Under the pieces are notes generated by a model. It did no database searches and was not told the origin of the DNA. It was given only the letters and a program-made list of their open reading frames with translations. Positions 18,197 through 34,594 of a DNA stretch of 64,000 nt are shown here, one piece after another (the stretch's first letter is position 1; each line of letters begins with the position of its first letter). Origin of the DNA: Anoplopoma fimbria (Eukaryota; Chordata; Actinopteri; Perciformes; Anoplopomatidae); NCBI RefSeq assembly GCF_027596085.1, contig NC_072465.1:12142857-12206856 (forward strand). Reading direction: 5' to 3'. Position numbers and translations under genes: made by a program.

Positions 18197-18394
18197 CATG
18201 TGCTAAACTTTGTGGGTGTTTTACTTTGAAGTGTTGTTAGAAAGCCACATATAGACTCAGTCTGGCCCGACTGTGTGCTCTGTAGCCACTTTGCTTCACC
18301 ATTTATTGACAGACACGATCTTAATAATGGAGCATTTACACTTGACTTCGGCGTAATGGCGCAAATGATCGGAGATAACATGGGCCCTTGAAAG

Positions 18395-18810
18395 CGAATT
18401 ACATTAAGCAGCCCGACGTTGCGGGGGGAGGATTGATTGGGGAGGGGGGGGGGTGTATCTTACCGTCGCATCCGGAGCCGCTCATCAGACCGGGAGATAA
18501 TGGAGCACTCAGGCCGCAGCTCCTCATCTGGGCCTCCGTGTTAATAGAGCACAAGTTATTCTGCTCACGGCTCCTGGAACAATATTATCCCTGCACACAT
18601 TCTGTGGAGAGGCAGATCCGTGCTCCCAAATGGCGCTCTTTCTATTAACAGCCAATTAGCGCTCAGCCGGGCCGGCTGGGCCTGCAGAAGCCCGGCTGGG
18701 CTAATACTGCCGGATGAATGCCCCGCCTCATCAGCCTGCACCGGCCGGCTGAAACGAGGGAGATGTGCTGGGAACAGGGACAACGGTCGCAGCACTTTAT
18801 TGTAGCTCCA
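18395..18810 (+). promoter_or_regulatory. Candidate conserved non-coding element A (3' of fezf2)
   Basis: A GC-richer island between AT-rich flanks with ATTA cores (GCGAATTACATTAAGC, AACAGCCAATTAGCGCTC), CCAAT and ACAATATTATCC sites. No coding frame with similarity. The composition fits a developmental enhancer; conservation is inferred, not shown. Confidence 0.4.
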
Positions 18811-19459
18811 ACAGCTTTAAAATTAAAAATGATTTCACCTTCCAGAGCTAACAAAAGCCTAAAGGCTCTTGGTGTAATGGAAACATTTAGTGGTTAAGCT
18901 GCGACAAGGCTCTTTAAATACTAGGTTTTCACTTGATGTAAGGTGAGATGCTCTTGTTGCATTTCTCATTTTTTTTTTAATCAATGTTATCATTATGCTG
19001 TATCAAATCAAAACAGTCTGGATGAGTGGGTCTAGGCTAAAGACATTCGCTTCGAATGAGAAACTGCTTTTAAAATGTTAATATATGTAGTTTTAGAATG
19101 TTAACACCTCCAGATGAAGCAGAGCGTGGACGTGCCCGTGGAGGGCTCGCGTTCCTCTGGGGCAGATCATCCGTTCATCTGCACCTTCCGTGTCTGTGAG
19201 CATCCTTTTATCTGGTGACTTCACGGCGTTATCAGCATGACACAGAGGTAACGATGGGATGTACACAACGCGACTTTATACCCAGCACAAAAAAACGCGC
19301 ACGCAGCGGCCCTGTGTGCGTGCACGTGAGTGCGGGGCCTGCAGGGCACGGAGAACAACAACGTCGGAGGAGCAGTAAACAACCTTAAGGCCAGCAGGTT
19401 GGCCTTTTCTCCGCGCTGCTCCCCCCGCACCTCTCTGCCTCATCTGAGCAACCGCCTCA

Positions 19460-19920
19460 CGATCCACAAACACGTTAATTGACGAACGGGAGCTTTAATT
19501 AAGGCGCGCCCACGCGGGGGGGATTAGAGGGCCAGGGAGCTGGAGGGAGGGTGCGCGGGAACGCGCGCTAATCGGCTGTCAACAACATGAGGACATCTTT
19601 CTTCTGCTCTACCCCGCCACCGGGGGGATCACCGGGGATTCAGGCAATTTACGGGCCACAAAGGAGCTCGTTTGAGACAGGAAGAGAAGAAAGAGAGAGG
19701 CGGACTTTTTTGTCCGGCCGATTGAATTGATTGTCAATGGGAGATTAGCGGGGAGCGTCGGCGGCGGCCCGTAAGTGCCCGGTCGAGGAGGAGGGAGAGA
19801 AAGGGACCAATTAAGTCTACCAAATGTTAACTTACATCAGTTTAGCCCACATGAAATTCCAATTAAAGCGTCCTCGCGCTAGCAGCTTTTTTTTCTCCCT
19901 CTTTAGGAGAGGGTGGAGGG
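19460..19920 (+). promoter_or_regulatory. Candidate conserved non-coding element B (3' of fezf2)
   Basis: A dense cluster of homeodomain sites (CACGTTAATTGACG, CTTTAATTAAGG, GCGCTAATCGG, GACCAATTAAG, TTCCAATTAAAGCG) and a palindromic Sox-like ATTGTCAAT at about 19731-19739 in a CpG-rich setting, about 7 kb from the likely fezf2 start. Placement recalls the downstream enhancers described for mammalian Fezf2. Enhancer role inferred. Confidence 0.45.
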
Positions 19921-20922
19921 GTGACAGTTAGTGACCTCCAAACTGCAGACAAGGTTCCTAAAACATCTGATAACGCTACATGCTCTGCCATGTGCCATTC
20001 CAATAGCTATGCAAACAAAATCACACAACACAAGGTGGTCAATACAAACTTATTAGAGAATGAATATCGATCACATTTTAAATGACAACAAAAGAACAAC
20101 TTTACAGTTTCACGCAGATAAATCATGGGACATGCAATTAAGTAAATTAAACCACTGATGTTCTACATCACACACACACCAGTTACACATAGTTGCATGC
20201 AATATTTTCAATGTGTTAACATGTTGAGTGTGGAACTTTAAAAGTATCCATGTTTGTCAGTAGTAATAATGTGTTTCATGTCTATTATTACAGTTGTTAA
20301 AATAGAGTTCGGGTATCTGTGACAGTGTTAAATGTTTGAGTTTCAATGTTTGTAGAAGGTTCAATGGATGTTTAATAGAACAGTCCTTCATTTGTACATT
20401 TTTACAAAGGTGTATTGATCTGCCTTTAATATATTTAATATATGTGAATGTCTATTCGGACATTTCTACAGAATGTTCTTTGTTACATATAGATATTGTG
20501 AGTGTAACACATGTTTTATGAATGTTGTCCTGATGGGATCCAAAGAGCAAACATTAAGCAGGACCTTTCTGTTGGTGGTGGATTACTCTCACAGTTATAT
20601 AGTGAGGATGTCTTGTGTCCAGAGCACAGGTTTACCGAATCCCCCATCAAAAGTTAAAGTATGAAAAGAACGGTGTGTTGGAATCGTGTCTAATTGCTAT
20701 TTAAGCCTGTTTTATGAAGGGGCAGTGGTTGTCCTGTAGGCTCCCTAATCTCCATCTGTTTTTAGATTGTAAGGGCAAATGCTGAGAAGAAAGAAGATAT
20801 GAAGTTTCATCCCATCAGTTTAATTATATTTGCTTGTTTTTTTTCTTAAAGTTAATATTGTGATACAATTCAGTTTAGGAAACTAAAAGGCTTTGACTGG
20901 CCCGGCTGATAGAGCCCCCCCC

Positions 20923-20924
<2 letters not shown>
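19921..20924. other. Intergenic, nothing recognised
   Basis: AT-rich, no homologous block seen. Confidence 0.5.

Positions 20925-20984
<60 letters not shown>
20925..20984 (+). repeat. (CA)n microsatellite preceded by poly(C)
   Basis: About 30 CA units directly after a run of C. Confidence 0.95.
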
Positions 20985-20987
<3 letters not shown>

Positions 20988-21234
20988 TAGCCTTCGTTAG
21001 GGGAGCACTGTTCCTCGGACACAATGAGCCTCCAGGATTCATTGTAAAGTGCTGAGGGGTTAATGAGCAGTGGCTTCTCTTCACTCTCTGGCTCTGTTCC
21101 TGCTTTAAACGAGAGGCAGTTGAAAGGACGGGGAAGAAGCGGGCCACAATGGAATTTAGACCTGTTGAGATGTTGTGTTTAAAACACATTTATGTTACAT
21201 TTCTCATAAGCACATTTGAAATTATGTTCACCGA

Positions 21235-21610
21235 AGAAGACGCTGTCATTGACCCCGATTCGGTTTCAAAAACGTAACCAGCAGGCTGTGAATGTGGCGG
21301 GGCCTCAGTGACGAGGGATCCACGGTGTGATGCAAGGAAATGAGCCACTCAAGAAGCAGCCGAACACACAGATTAAAATGGAACAGCCGCGGCATTCACT
21401 CGCACCTCATTTAGATTCTTTTACAGAGTCAAGCCCGGGCCTTTCTCCACCAAAAACCTCATCAGGATGTCTTAAAGACGGCGACGAGCAGCTTGTCCCC
21501 GGGATGTGCCTACCCGCCTGCCTTGGCATGTCGAGGGCATGGCGGGCCAGGAGTGGCTGTGAGGGGAAGTGATGGGCTGCTGGGAACGGAGCAGGGAGGG
21601 AGCTCTCATC
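21235..21610 (+). promoter_or_regulatory. Candidate conserved non-coding element C
   Basis: A GC-richer block after the CA repeat with no repeat signature; contains CAGATTAAAATGG and CTCATTTAGATTC. The support is composition only. Confidence 0.25.
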
Positions 21611-23487
21611 GCTGATCTGTTGTAGGACTCCACTCTCTGACCTCCGTCCATCCAGCCCTCAGTCTATCTGGTCTGTAGCTCCAGGCAGAGGAGTTGAGGG
21701 GGAACCTCCATATCTCATAGGCGGAGATGAGGAGGATGGTCAGCCTTCACTGAAAATGAAGGCTCATAATATATCTAACTGTTTGACCCATTTCATGACC
21801 AAAAAACATCCTAACGTGAAGGTATTGACTGTTTTTCTGTGTTCTCGTATGTTCTTGTCATGGCGTATGATCCTCTAAAAGAACACTTTGACCACAACGT
21901 CCTGACGCTTTAAGCCTCACTGCTCGAAGAGAGCTGAATTGAAACAAAATAATTTGCACGGCAATTTTGCCAAAAAACTGAATCAATTGTTTCAGTCATT
22001 GATTAAGCCCAAATGCCAAACATCCGTCAGTCAGATAAAACAATTCTGGGGTATTTGTAGGGCTGCACCCTCTTAGTCAATTAATCGACTAAGATTTCTT
22101 TAGTTGATTAGGAGTTTTCTTTCATGATTGTTTTTCACTTTTTTAGAATTCTTTAAATTTTATAGACTTAAAACTTAATTGATCAATTGATGAAAATATG
22201 ATATAAATACAAAAGTAACTGATAGATTGAACAGTAATTAAAACTTGCACCAGAGACAATCATTTGTCATAAGTAATCATGTATATATAGGCCCATTAAA
22301 AGTATGAGGCAATGATGAATCTTTCTTAAACACTGTAGAAATTGACATTGTTTACAGGTCAAAATCAGAACACAGTTAACATAACATATATTTAGTATGT
22401 ACAGTATATATCTATGTGACGATAAAAAAAAAGCTTTCTTTTAGTTTTAAATTGGTCTTTTTGTTTGCTCCTTAATGATATCATTCTACCTCATTTCATT
22501 ATGTTTAATTTGTACTAAATTATATTTTGTGAGATATAATTTATAGTTAAAATCATTAATATGGTGTTTTTCTAAAAGGGGTATATATTAAATATATACA
22601 TTTGTCAGGATCATGTTTGCATATGGAGAGACCCCACAGGTTGATGGAGATCTACACACGTCAAGCGTCTCTGCAGATTAACACAGAGAAGAACTGTATG
22701 GCTAAGAGCGTGTGCAAACAAAACTCTTCATCTTCACCCTCGTAGTTACCAGCCCTGTCTAACTGTCTCATTTTCTTTTTTTATTTGTTCTCATTTATTG
22801 ACCCATTTTAATTGTTTTTACTTAAAGCACTTGTTGGCTGTTTTGAAGTTTCACGTTTTTTGCCACGCTGCAGGTCATGAATTTAATACAGCTATTAACC
22901 TTATAAAGAGTTACTGTAGGCTATAGGCCTAAATTAGTGTGCATCTACACAGTGGTGCAATAACATAAAATGTAAAAGATTGGCTCTTTGAACTGAAGTG
23001 AACAAAACAATTGAAGTAAACAAAGGGATTCTTAATTCCCCTGCTCTAGTTCTGACCCTATGTTTGAGAAATTATGATATAATGAGCCGTTTATCAGACT
23101 AGATGAATCCATTCTCCTGTCCTGATGAGAAGAGCTTGTTTTCAGTGATAACGCTGAATTTATGGGTCATTTTGTGCATGTAAACTTATAGCCATCAGAT
23201 ATAGTAGAAAATCAAACTTGGCAAGGCCTACAGTGTGAACATGGCCCAAAACACACCGTGAGTCCTAGAGATCAATGCATGTGTATTAGATGTGTAATCA
23301 TATTTGGAGACATTATTGGGTGAACAGAACCAGTAACTTTTGGGTCTGCTATGGGACACAACAAGATCAGACAGTAATATTGTCCCATTTATGAGTAAAA
23401 AACTAACCAAAAAGGTATGAAATGATGCAGATAACACTATCAACACACACACACACACACAATCTATTCAAATATGCATCTCTTTGT
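21611..23487. other. Intergenic, nothing recognised
   Basis: AT-rich. A GGGCTGCACCC...AATTAATCGACTAAGA stretch near 22062-22096 resembles a common fish dispersed repeat, and a short CA run ends at 23460. Confidence 0.45.
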
Positions 23488-23725
23488 CCAGCTAATTACA
23501 AGCAAATTAATTTGATCATCTGCCGCTGCAAAGCAGGGAGCCATTTTCCCCATCACGCTCCGGCTGCACTCGGCTTCTCTCTAGTGGCATTAGAGCAGTG
23601 TGTCTTTGTCAGGGAGGATCAGTTGATTTGGGGATGTCCGGTGCCACGGCTAATCCTTTTGACCCGACCCGGCCCTGCTGGGAAACGGCCTCTACTCCTT
23701 CACTTCAGGCCACCGTGTGAGTGAT
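23488..23725 (+). promoter_or_regulatory. Candidate conserved non-coding element D
   Basis: GCTAATTACAAGCAAATTAA at the left and an Otx-type GCTAATCC at about 23648 in a GC-richer island between AT-rich stretches. Inferred enhancer. Confidence 0.35.
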
Positions 23726-24534
23726 GAACCACTCTTCTCGCTCACACAATTAAAACACCCCCTCAGACTAGATGAATCTCTAGATGATGCTCCAGGCTGA
23801 GAACACTACCGGATGAGCATTCACTTTAAAAAAAATTAAATAACAGCAACAACAAGTTTTCATTCTTTTCCTTGAAACTGCGTGTTTAAATAATGCTGAT
23901 AATACTAAGATCGGGTAAAGTGACGTCATATAACTGATCATATAACTGATTTGAAGGACATTAAAGCAGCGGCTCTGAGGTTTAATAAAAGTGTAGGTTT
24001 GAGTGTCTGTAGATAGATTGAGCTTCTTTAACCTCACTGATTCTTCACCTTTTCTAAAGCAGGGATCATCTCTTAATAAATATACTATATCTGGATTGGT
24101 CGCTTTCACATATGATTGGCAGTTTGTTACATTCCCCACCATTTTCACCAGCACAAGCTCCTGGTTGTTTTGTCAGGGATTTAACATTTTTGTCTGGCAG
24201 ATTATCCAGGATCACTGGTGTTGGGTTTAGTTGAGCCAGGGTAAGCCAACAAGAGCCCGGCTGAGATGAACTCACTTAGAGCTGAATGAGTCGTGGAAAC
24301 ATTCACTTGCAGGCCAACAAATCTCAATGTTTTATGTCATTTCATCATAAGAACATCATGAATTAGAACAAATACCCTCCTGAAGGTCCCAGAGAACTAA
24401 CGGATGTCTTTAAACTGCCTATTCAATTTGACCTGCAATACCCAAAGCTGTTAAACAAATATGTACTTTATGAACTACACCTTTGAGAATCTGGAGCCAC
24501 AGTTTGTTTTAACCCATTTTAAATTAAGTTAAGG

Positions 24535-24660
24535 TCCATGGACGCATGGCAGCTAGCACTGTCCAGAACAAACTGCCCCAAGATCTTGTAGGTGCATCAA
24601 ATGTAGAAATTTTAATTCCAGATTGAAAACATTTCTCTTTTCATATGCCCATTATTTTCT
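24535..24660 (+). repeat. Possible LINE ORF2 C-terminal remnant
   Basis: Broken reading frames give NKLPQDLVGAS and LKTFLFSYA, resembling the end of many fish LINE ORF2 proteins (W..LP.D...S, then LKT.LF). Short and frameshifted. Confidence 0.3.
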
Positions 24661-25219
24661 TATAAATTGCTTATTTTTTAGATATATAATTTTCTGTTTA
24701 GTTACTTTTTTAAGAACGGTGTACTTACCTTTAATCATATCTTATAAATGGATATTACATTTTTCTCTATTAGAAATTCCTGATACTCCGTCAAGCTGTC
24801 AGAGCTACCATGGGAGCCACACTGTTACTAACTGCACTTGTTTGAAGGATATATCAGGATATCAAACAGTGTAATTCAGCAGTGTAAAAGATAAAGATAG
24901 AAGCTAAAGTGTAAAAGTGAACCACCACATCACCTGGAGATCCAGACAGAAGACAATGAAATTAAGGAACAACAGTGTTCCTGTAAAGCCGGGTAGGTCT
25001 TTATTGAATAGGTTACTTGACAATTACCGCTCATATTGTAAGGCCAGAGCCTGGAATGTTCAAATCAGACAGTGAACAACGTAATAGAAAAAAACACAAT
25101 TGTACATAACAAGTTTTTATGTCATCTGGTTATCGAAGTTGCTGCAAAGTCCTGTCCGATCCATATTTATCCACAGACAACTTCCTGTTCTGAAATGCAG
25201 CCAATGCAGTAGTACTTTA

Positions 25220-25385
25220 AACCTGCATTCTCTCTACTGTCCATCAGGGGGCGACTCCTCTGGTTGTATAGAAGTCTATGAGAAAATACTTCTCTCTTGA
25301 TTTATTCCCTCAGTAAACATTGTAAACATGAGTTTATGGTCTCAATCTCTAGTTTCAAGTCTTCTTGCAGGGTAAGCTTTAGGGC
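25220..25385 (+). repeat. Dispersed repeat, copy 1
   Basis: Shares with copies at 29.5 kb and 40 kb the sequence TGCATTCTCTCTACTGTCC, GGGGGCGACTCCTCTGG, GAAGTCTATGAGAAAAT and a block near GTAAACATGAGTTTATGG. After TCAAGTCTTCTTG an unrelated stretch of about 170 bp follows, then AGTCTTCTTCAATACAGCAT resumes at about 25548, suggesting an insertion in this copy. Confidence 0.75.
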
Positions 25386-25879
25386 GGGGCTACACAGTGA
25401 TTGACAGGTCTCTACCACTGCATTTTTTCGGTCTGGGAGTTGTCTGTGATTTTGTCTTAGAACTTTAACCCTTTCACCGTGTATCTTCAGTTCATTCAAG
25501 TTATTGGTAATATTTTGGTCCCCACTTAGCTCCACCCTCTCTTGTCAAAGTCTTCTTCAATACAGCATGAGGCCCTTGCTGCCTCTCACACTCAACCATT
25601 TACCAGTGGACCTTAGGTTAAATCCCAGACAGTTCAGGGTTTTAGGCCTGGGTGGACGTTGGGACCATTTCTCTATAAAGCCACACTACTTCCTGAATTG
25701 TCCCTGATGTGTGTGATATATTAGACCAGGTGTGATAAGATATCCCTCTCTACCTAAAAGGCTAAGTATGGTTTTTACAGTGGCACTGCAGCAGTCCAAA
25801 CCCAATCAGATGAGTGGTTACCCGTGTGCTTTATTTCAAGTGAGAGACCAACTGAAGTGTTTTCTTTGACTGGTGTGTG

Positions 25880-26200
25880 TGATAGTAAACTGATTAGAGC
25901 GCAATAAAGGCCTTCATTAAGAATCCAACACAACGCGCCGGTGCCATGTGTGAATCCATGCCAAGGCACAATCAATATCAACAAAAGGCGCAAGAACACA
26001 AGCACAAAATTCGTACGTGTCCTTTCTGCAGCCCACTTAATCCGCCAGTCAATATGAATAGCACCGCACACTCTGACTCTACCGGGCGACAGCAGAAAGA
26101 CATCCGAGGAAGCACAATCGATACAGCGACTGAAGTGGAATTCAGCGAGCGCAACCCCCCCACCGTGATTCTCTAGGAGCAATAATGCAGCTCAAGTATA
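25880..26200 (+). promoter_or_regulatory. Candidate conserved non-coding element E
   Basis: Low-repeat sequence with CTGATTAGAGCGCAATAAAG, CACTTAATCCGCC (Otx/bicoid-like), AATCAATATCAAC and ATCGATAC sites. No coding similarity. Inferred enhancer. Confidence 0.35.
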
Positions 26201-26639
26201 TTCAAGTCCAGCCGGAGAAGAATTCTCACATTAGCTCCAGAAAGCTGGTTCTGTTTGAGTGTGAGAATAAAAAATAAAAAGAAAAAAAAAAGCTTTTTGT
26301 GTTGGAAGGGGCTCTATGAGAGCCGAGAGGTATGTGATTACACTGAAGGCAGGGGCTGTTAAAGAAGAAATGTTACACTTGTGCCGGTGCAGTCCATGGG
26401 GAGCCGAGCTGGGCTACCTTAAGGCCAGTGTTGCTTCCTCTTAGTGTACAATATGAAGCCTTCTGTTTAATGCAAGGCAACATGACAACAGTGGAGGCCT
26501 CTGTGACGGAGGAGACAAAGAGCTGGCAGCCCGGGCTTCTAAGTAGAGGTGACATCCCATGATCAAAGGACAGACTCTGGACTTGCACAGGGTCAGAGGG
26601 AAGCCTCAAACAGCGCCACCAGGAATGGCGCTCCGCGGC

Positions 26640-27265
26640 CACTTAATCTATGAAATCTGAACTAGAGCAAATAAAAACTCTTCAAAAATAAAACTCAACA
26701 GTCATTTGCAATTTAAATGGCATCAGCAGTTGATACAAATCTGTGATCGCTCCGTGCTCGAGACCCAAACAAATGCAACGGACCCAAAGTGTGAAATAAT
26801 GGGCTGCAAAAAACGCAGCACGCCAAAATATTTTCCTTCCTCCATTCTTTCTCTCCCCTCCACTTGCCCCTGCTACACCAGCAGCATATCACTGAATGAA
26901 ATGCAGCGTGCAATTACCCATTATCCAATCGACTGGAGTCGACACTTAACCATTTGCGCGGCTCTGGGCTCAGCCAATTATCTGTCATGGCTCTCAGTGG
27001 GCTCTCAATAGCCGAACCGCGTTGCATAATCGCATGGCTCCGGATTCACGCCACGCCACCAGGGACGGAGGAGGGCCAGGCAGCCATCTGAGGGGGTCAA
27101 TGTTGTCGTCGGCGGCTGGCAGGATGAAACAAGATCTGTTCACTGACAACACGGAGGCAACTGGGCTCCAGCAGCCCCGGGGGCCTCGGCCATTAGAATA
27201 CATAATGCAGGGCAAGTCATTTGGAAGGGCTCCAGATCGTGCTCTTCAAAACCCTTTTAGATAAT
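26640..27265 (+). promoter_or_regulatory. Candidate conserved non-coding element F
   Basis: A long low-repeat island with GTGCAATTACCCATTATCC, CAGCCAATTATCTG, GTTGCATAATCGC and GGCCATTAGAATAC. Site density and sharp compositional contrast suggest an enhancer; no coding frame shows similarity. Confidence 0.38.
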
Positions 27266-29148
27266 TCGCTGCATCGCTTTTTCATCATCCCCCGCCTCCC
27301 CCTCCCTACTATCCGATCCTGTCACCCATGATCGGACACACAGCCCTAATACCTCCCCCACCCTACAGCTTCCTTGAAGCCTGGCCTTGACCTCACAGCA
27401 CTGTCCTGCCCCTTCACTAAACCAGCACCCCACCACCCAGCCCCTACCAGTCCAGACTGCGCCAGTCAGTCAGTCAGCGGTGGCCTCTGGCTAGTTGACC
27501 CCCGGGGGCCTGCAGCGCTGTGGCCCCAGCTGAGGAGCCGGGGCATCTGCCAACCACCGGCCACTTCAACCCCGGCTGTCCGGATGATTGCCTTTGTCAA
27601 GCCGCCACTCCGCGTCAGCCCAGTGCAGGTCTGATCACAGACAATTAGGGGTTAAAGAGAGAGGGGGGTGGGGGGTCTTCATCAACCCTGGCAGCGAACA
27701 AGCAGGGGATTTCTCTTTATATGGTGAGAGATGTTCCTCTCATAACTCCTGTCTCTGTACATCCACACACAGCCACTTACAAAGTGGGATGTGTCGTGTT
27801 GTGACCCACCTGTGACATCATGAGTGGGGGCAGTCATACTGCATATAGGCTCATTTAACAAATAGCTGCTGACAAAGCCAAGGCCTCCAATAACCAACAG
27901 AGCTGAAATGCCAGGAGGATGTACCGGTGCCATACCTGATTGTGATCTGTGGAGATCAATATTTATTTCAAGATCTCATTGTATATTTATATATTCAAGA
28001 AAAGTTAACGTCAATGCATCAATGATTAATGCCATCAGTTAAACAGCTTCATAACAGAGTAACATTAAAAAAAAGAATCAGTCTTTCAGTGGAATCATAT
28101 TGTGATCACATGATCATATTGTCGGATTTCTGATTCAGAGCAAAAACAGATACCACTGCTTAAAACATCAGTTTGATTATTTAGTGTGTCATTATTGCTG
28201 ATATTTTGCCATATCGTGGTGTATAACAATACCCTAACATGTTCATCATCTTGCAAACGCAAACAGACTGTGTCCAAACCTTAAGCGTTTCCTTTTCTTT
28301 TCATATGTATGACACTGGCTCTCTCTAGTGGCCATGAAACAACACTGCAACAAAAAAACAAGTAAAAGAAGAAAGTAAAAGAAGCTTCTCAGTGGGCTCA
28401 CTTACTGTCAGGATGGACACAGCAGGAGTTTATTCTGCATGGTGTTACTGCTCCCACAACACGTTAGTGTCACGAAGTCAACATTTTGGTTTCAATACAA
28501 ATACCATGTCATTTTGTCAACATTATATATATATATATAAAGTCATGAACTTCATTTTAAAGCATATTCAGTTAAAAAACGGTTAAGAAAAACAAGACCA
28601 AAGATAAAATAAATCAAATAAATGAACAACAAGAACTGGCTTTGATGATCATTCTAGAATAAAGAACATGAAATGAAAACAGTTGCATGTTGTGATCATT
28701 AGAAGCAAAAACAGCATGTTCTCTTTTAAGACTGTAATAGTGATCTAAAGTGCAGGCTTTATGCATTGATTTGTAGATTGGCTATCAACTATCAATATTA
28801 GATATTAGTAGCTGTAGTGGACTGATGCCTTTAATCAGAAGGTGCATGTCCTTCTGATACCCGTTTCATACAGGGGACAAACTGGAGTTGGCAGAGACCT
28901 CGGGTTGCAGCATAGTTCATACACTTTATCTCTTTTTCCCTTCTGTCCTCATCTTTCTCCCTCTCTTTCTATAGAGAAAGTTTGTTTATATCACTGAATC
29001 AATATCCATTCCATAGAGGAACGCTTGTTCACCAAAGCTTCCAACCCTGGTCGTATGATGCCGATGAAGGAGGGTCTGAATGGGGTATGAGAATCCACAT
29101 GCCTCTGCTCATCTCTCTATCTTTCGGGCTACAGTGGCTCGTTCAGCA
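27266..29148. other. Intergenic and probable c3orf14 3'UTR
   Basis: 27300-27660 is GC-richer without recognised content. Minus-strand poly(A) signal candidates for c3orf14 are ATTAAA at 28830-28835 and AATAAA at 28429-28434; neither is confirmed. Confidence 0.4.
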
Positions 29149-34027
<4,879 letters not shown>

Positions 34028-34553
34028 TGTTGGTAGAAGTACCCCCTCCACCGATCCACGGAAGTGTTGTAGCCTATCAAGCTACCAACAGTTCGCCTTA
34101 ATGCGACCGGAATGCAAGCGTTGTGTTCTTCAAAATAAAAGCGCACATTGTTTGGGAGAGAGAGTCCCATTCGCTTTAGAGCTTGTTTATACTAAACATG
34201 TCGTCTGCTGCAGGAAAACAGTTGTTAACAGCATACTTTTATGGAGTATATAATATTATAATATGACTTAAGGCGTATCACTCTGTATAAACACACTTTC
34301 TGTTCAATTTTCTGAACTCGTACTGTGTTATTATGAAACTTATTTTCGGAAGTTCTTCGGATAATTGGACAGTTAAATTTGCTGAGCATTCGGTTACTAT
34401 GGTAATCGAGACACGAGGGTCACCCTGCCCCTCTGCAGCCTCTAATTTAGAAAGCAATTGATGAATGAGAGGCAAATAGATTTTCCGTTGGGTGAAGATT
34501 CCGTCAAAGTCAAACATTTTCCCATAAAGTATCTTGTGTTATCCTTCCTTCTC

Positions 34554-34594
<41 letters not shown>

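Noticed and set aside
34278..34517. Minus-strand ORF beginning MFDFDGIF as the first exon of c3orf14
   Set aside because: It lacks similarity to the known N-terminus; the 53-nt exon at 33975-34027 matches it and joins exon 2 in phase.
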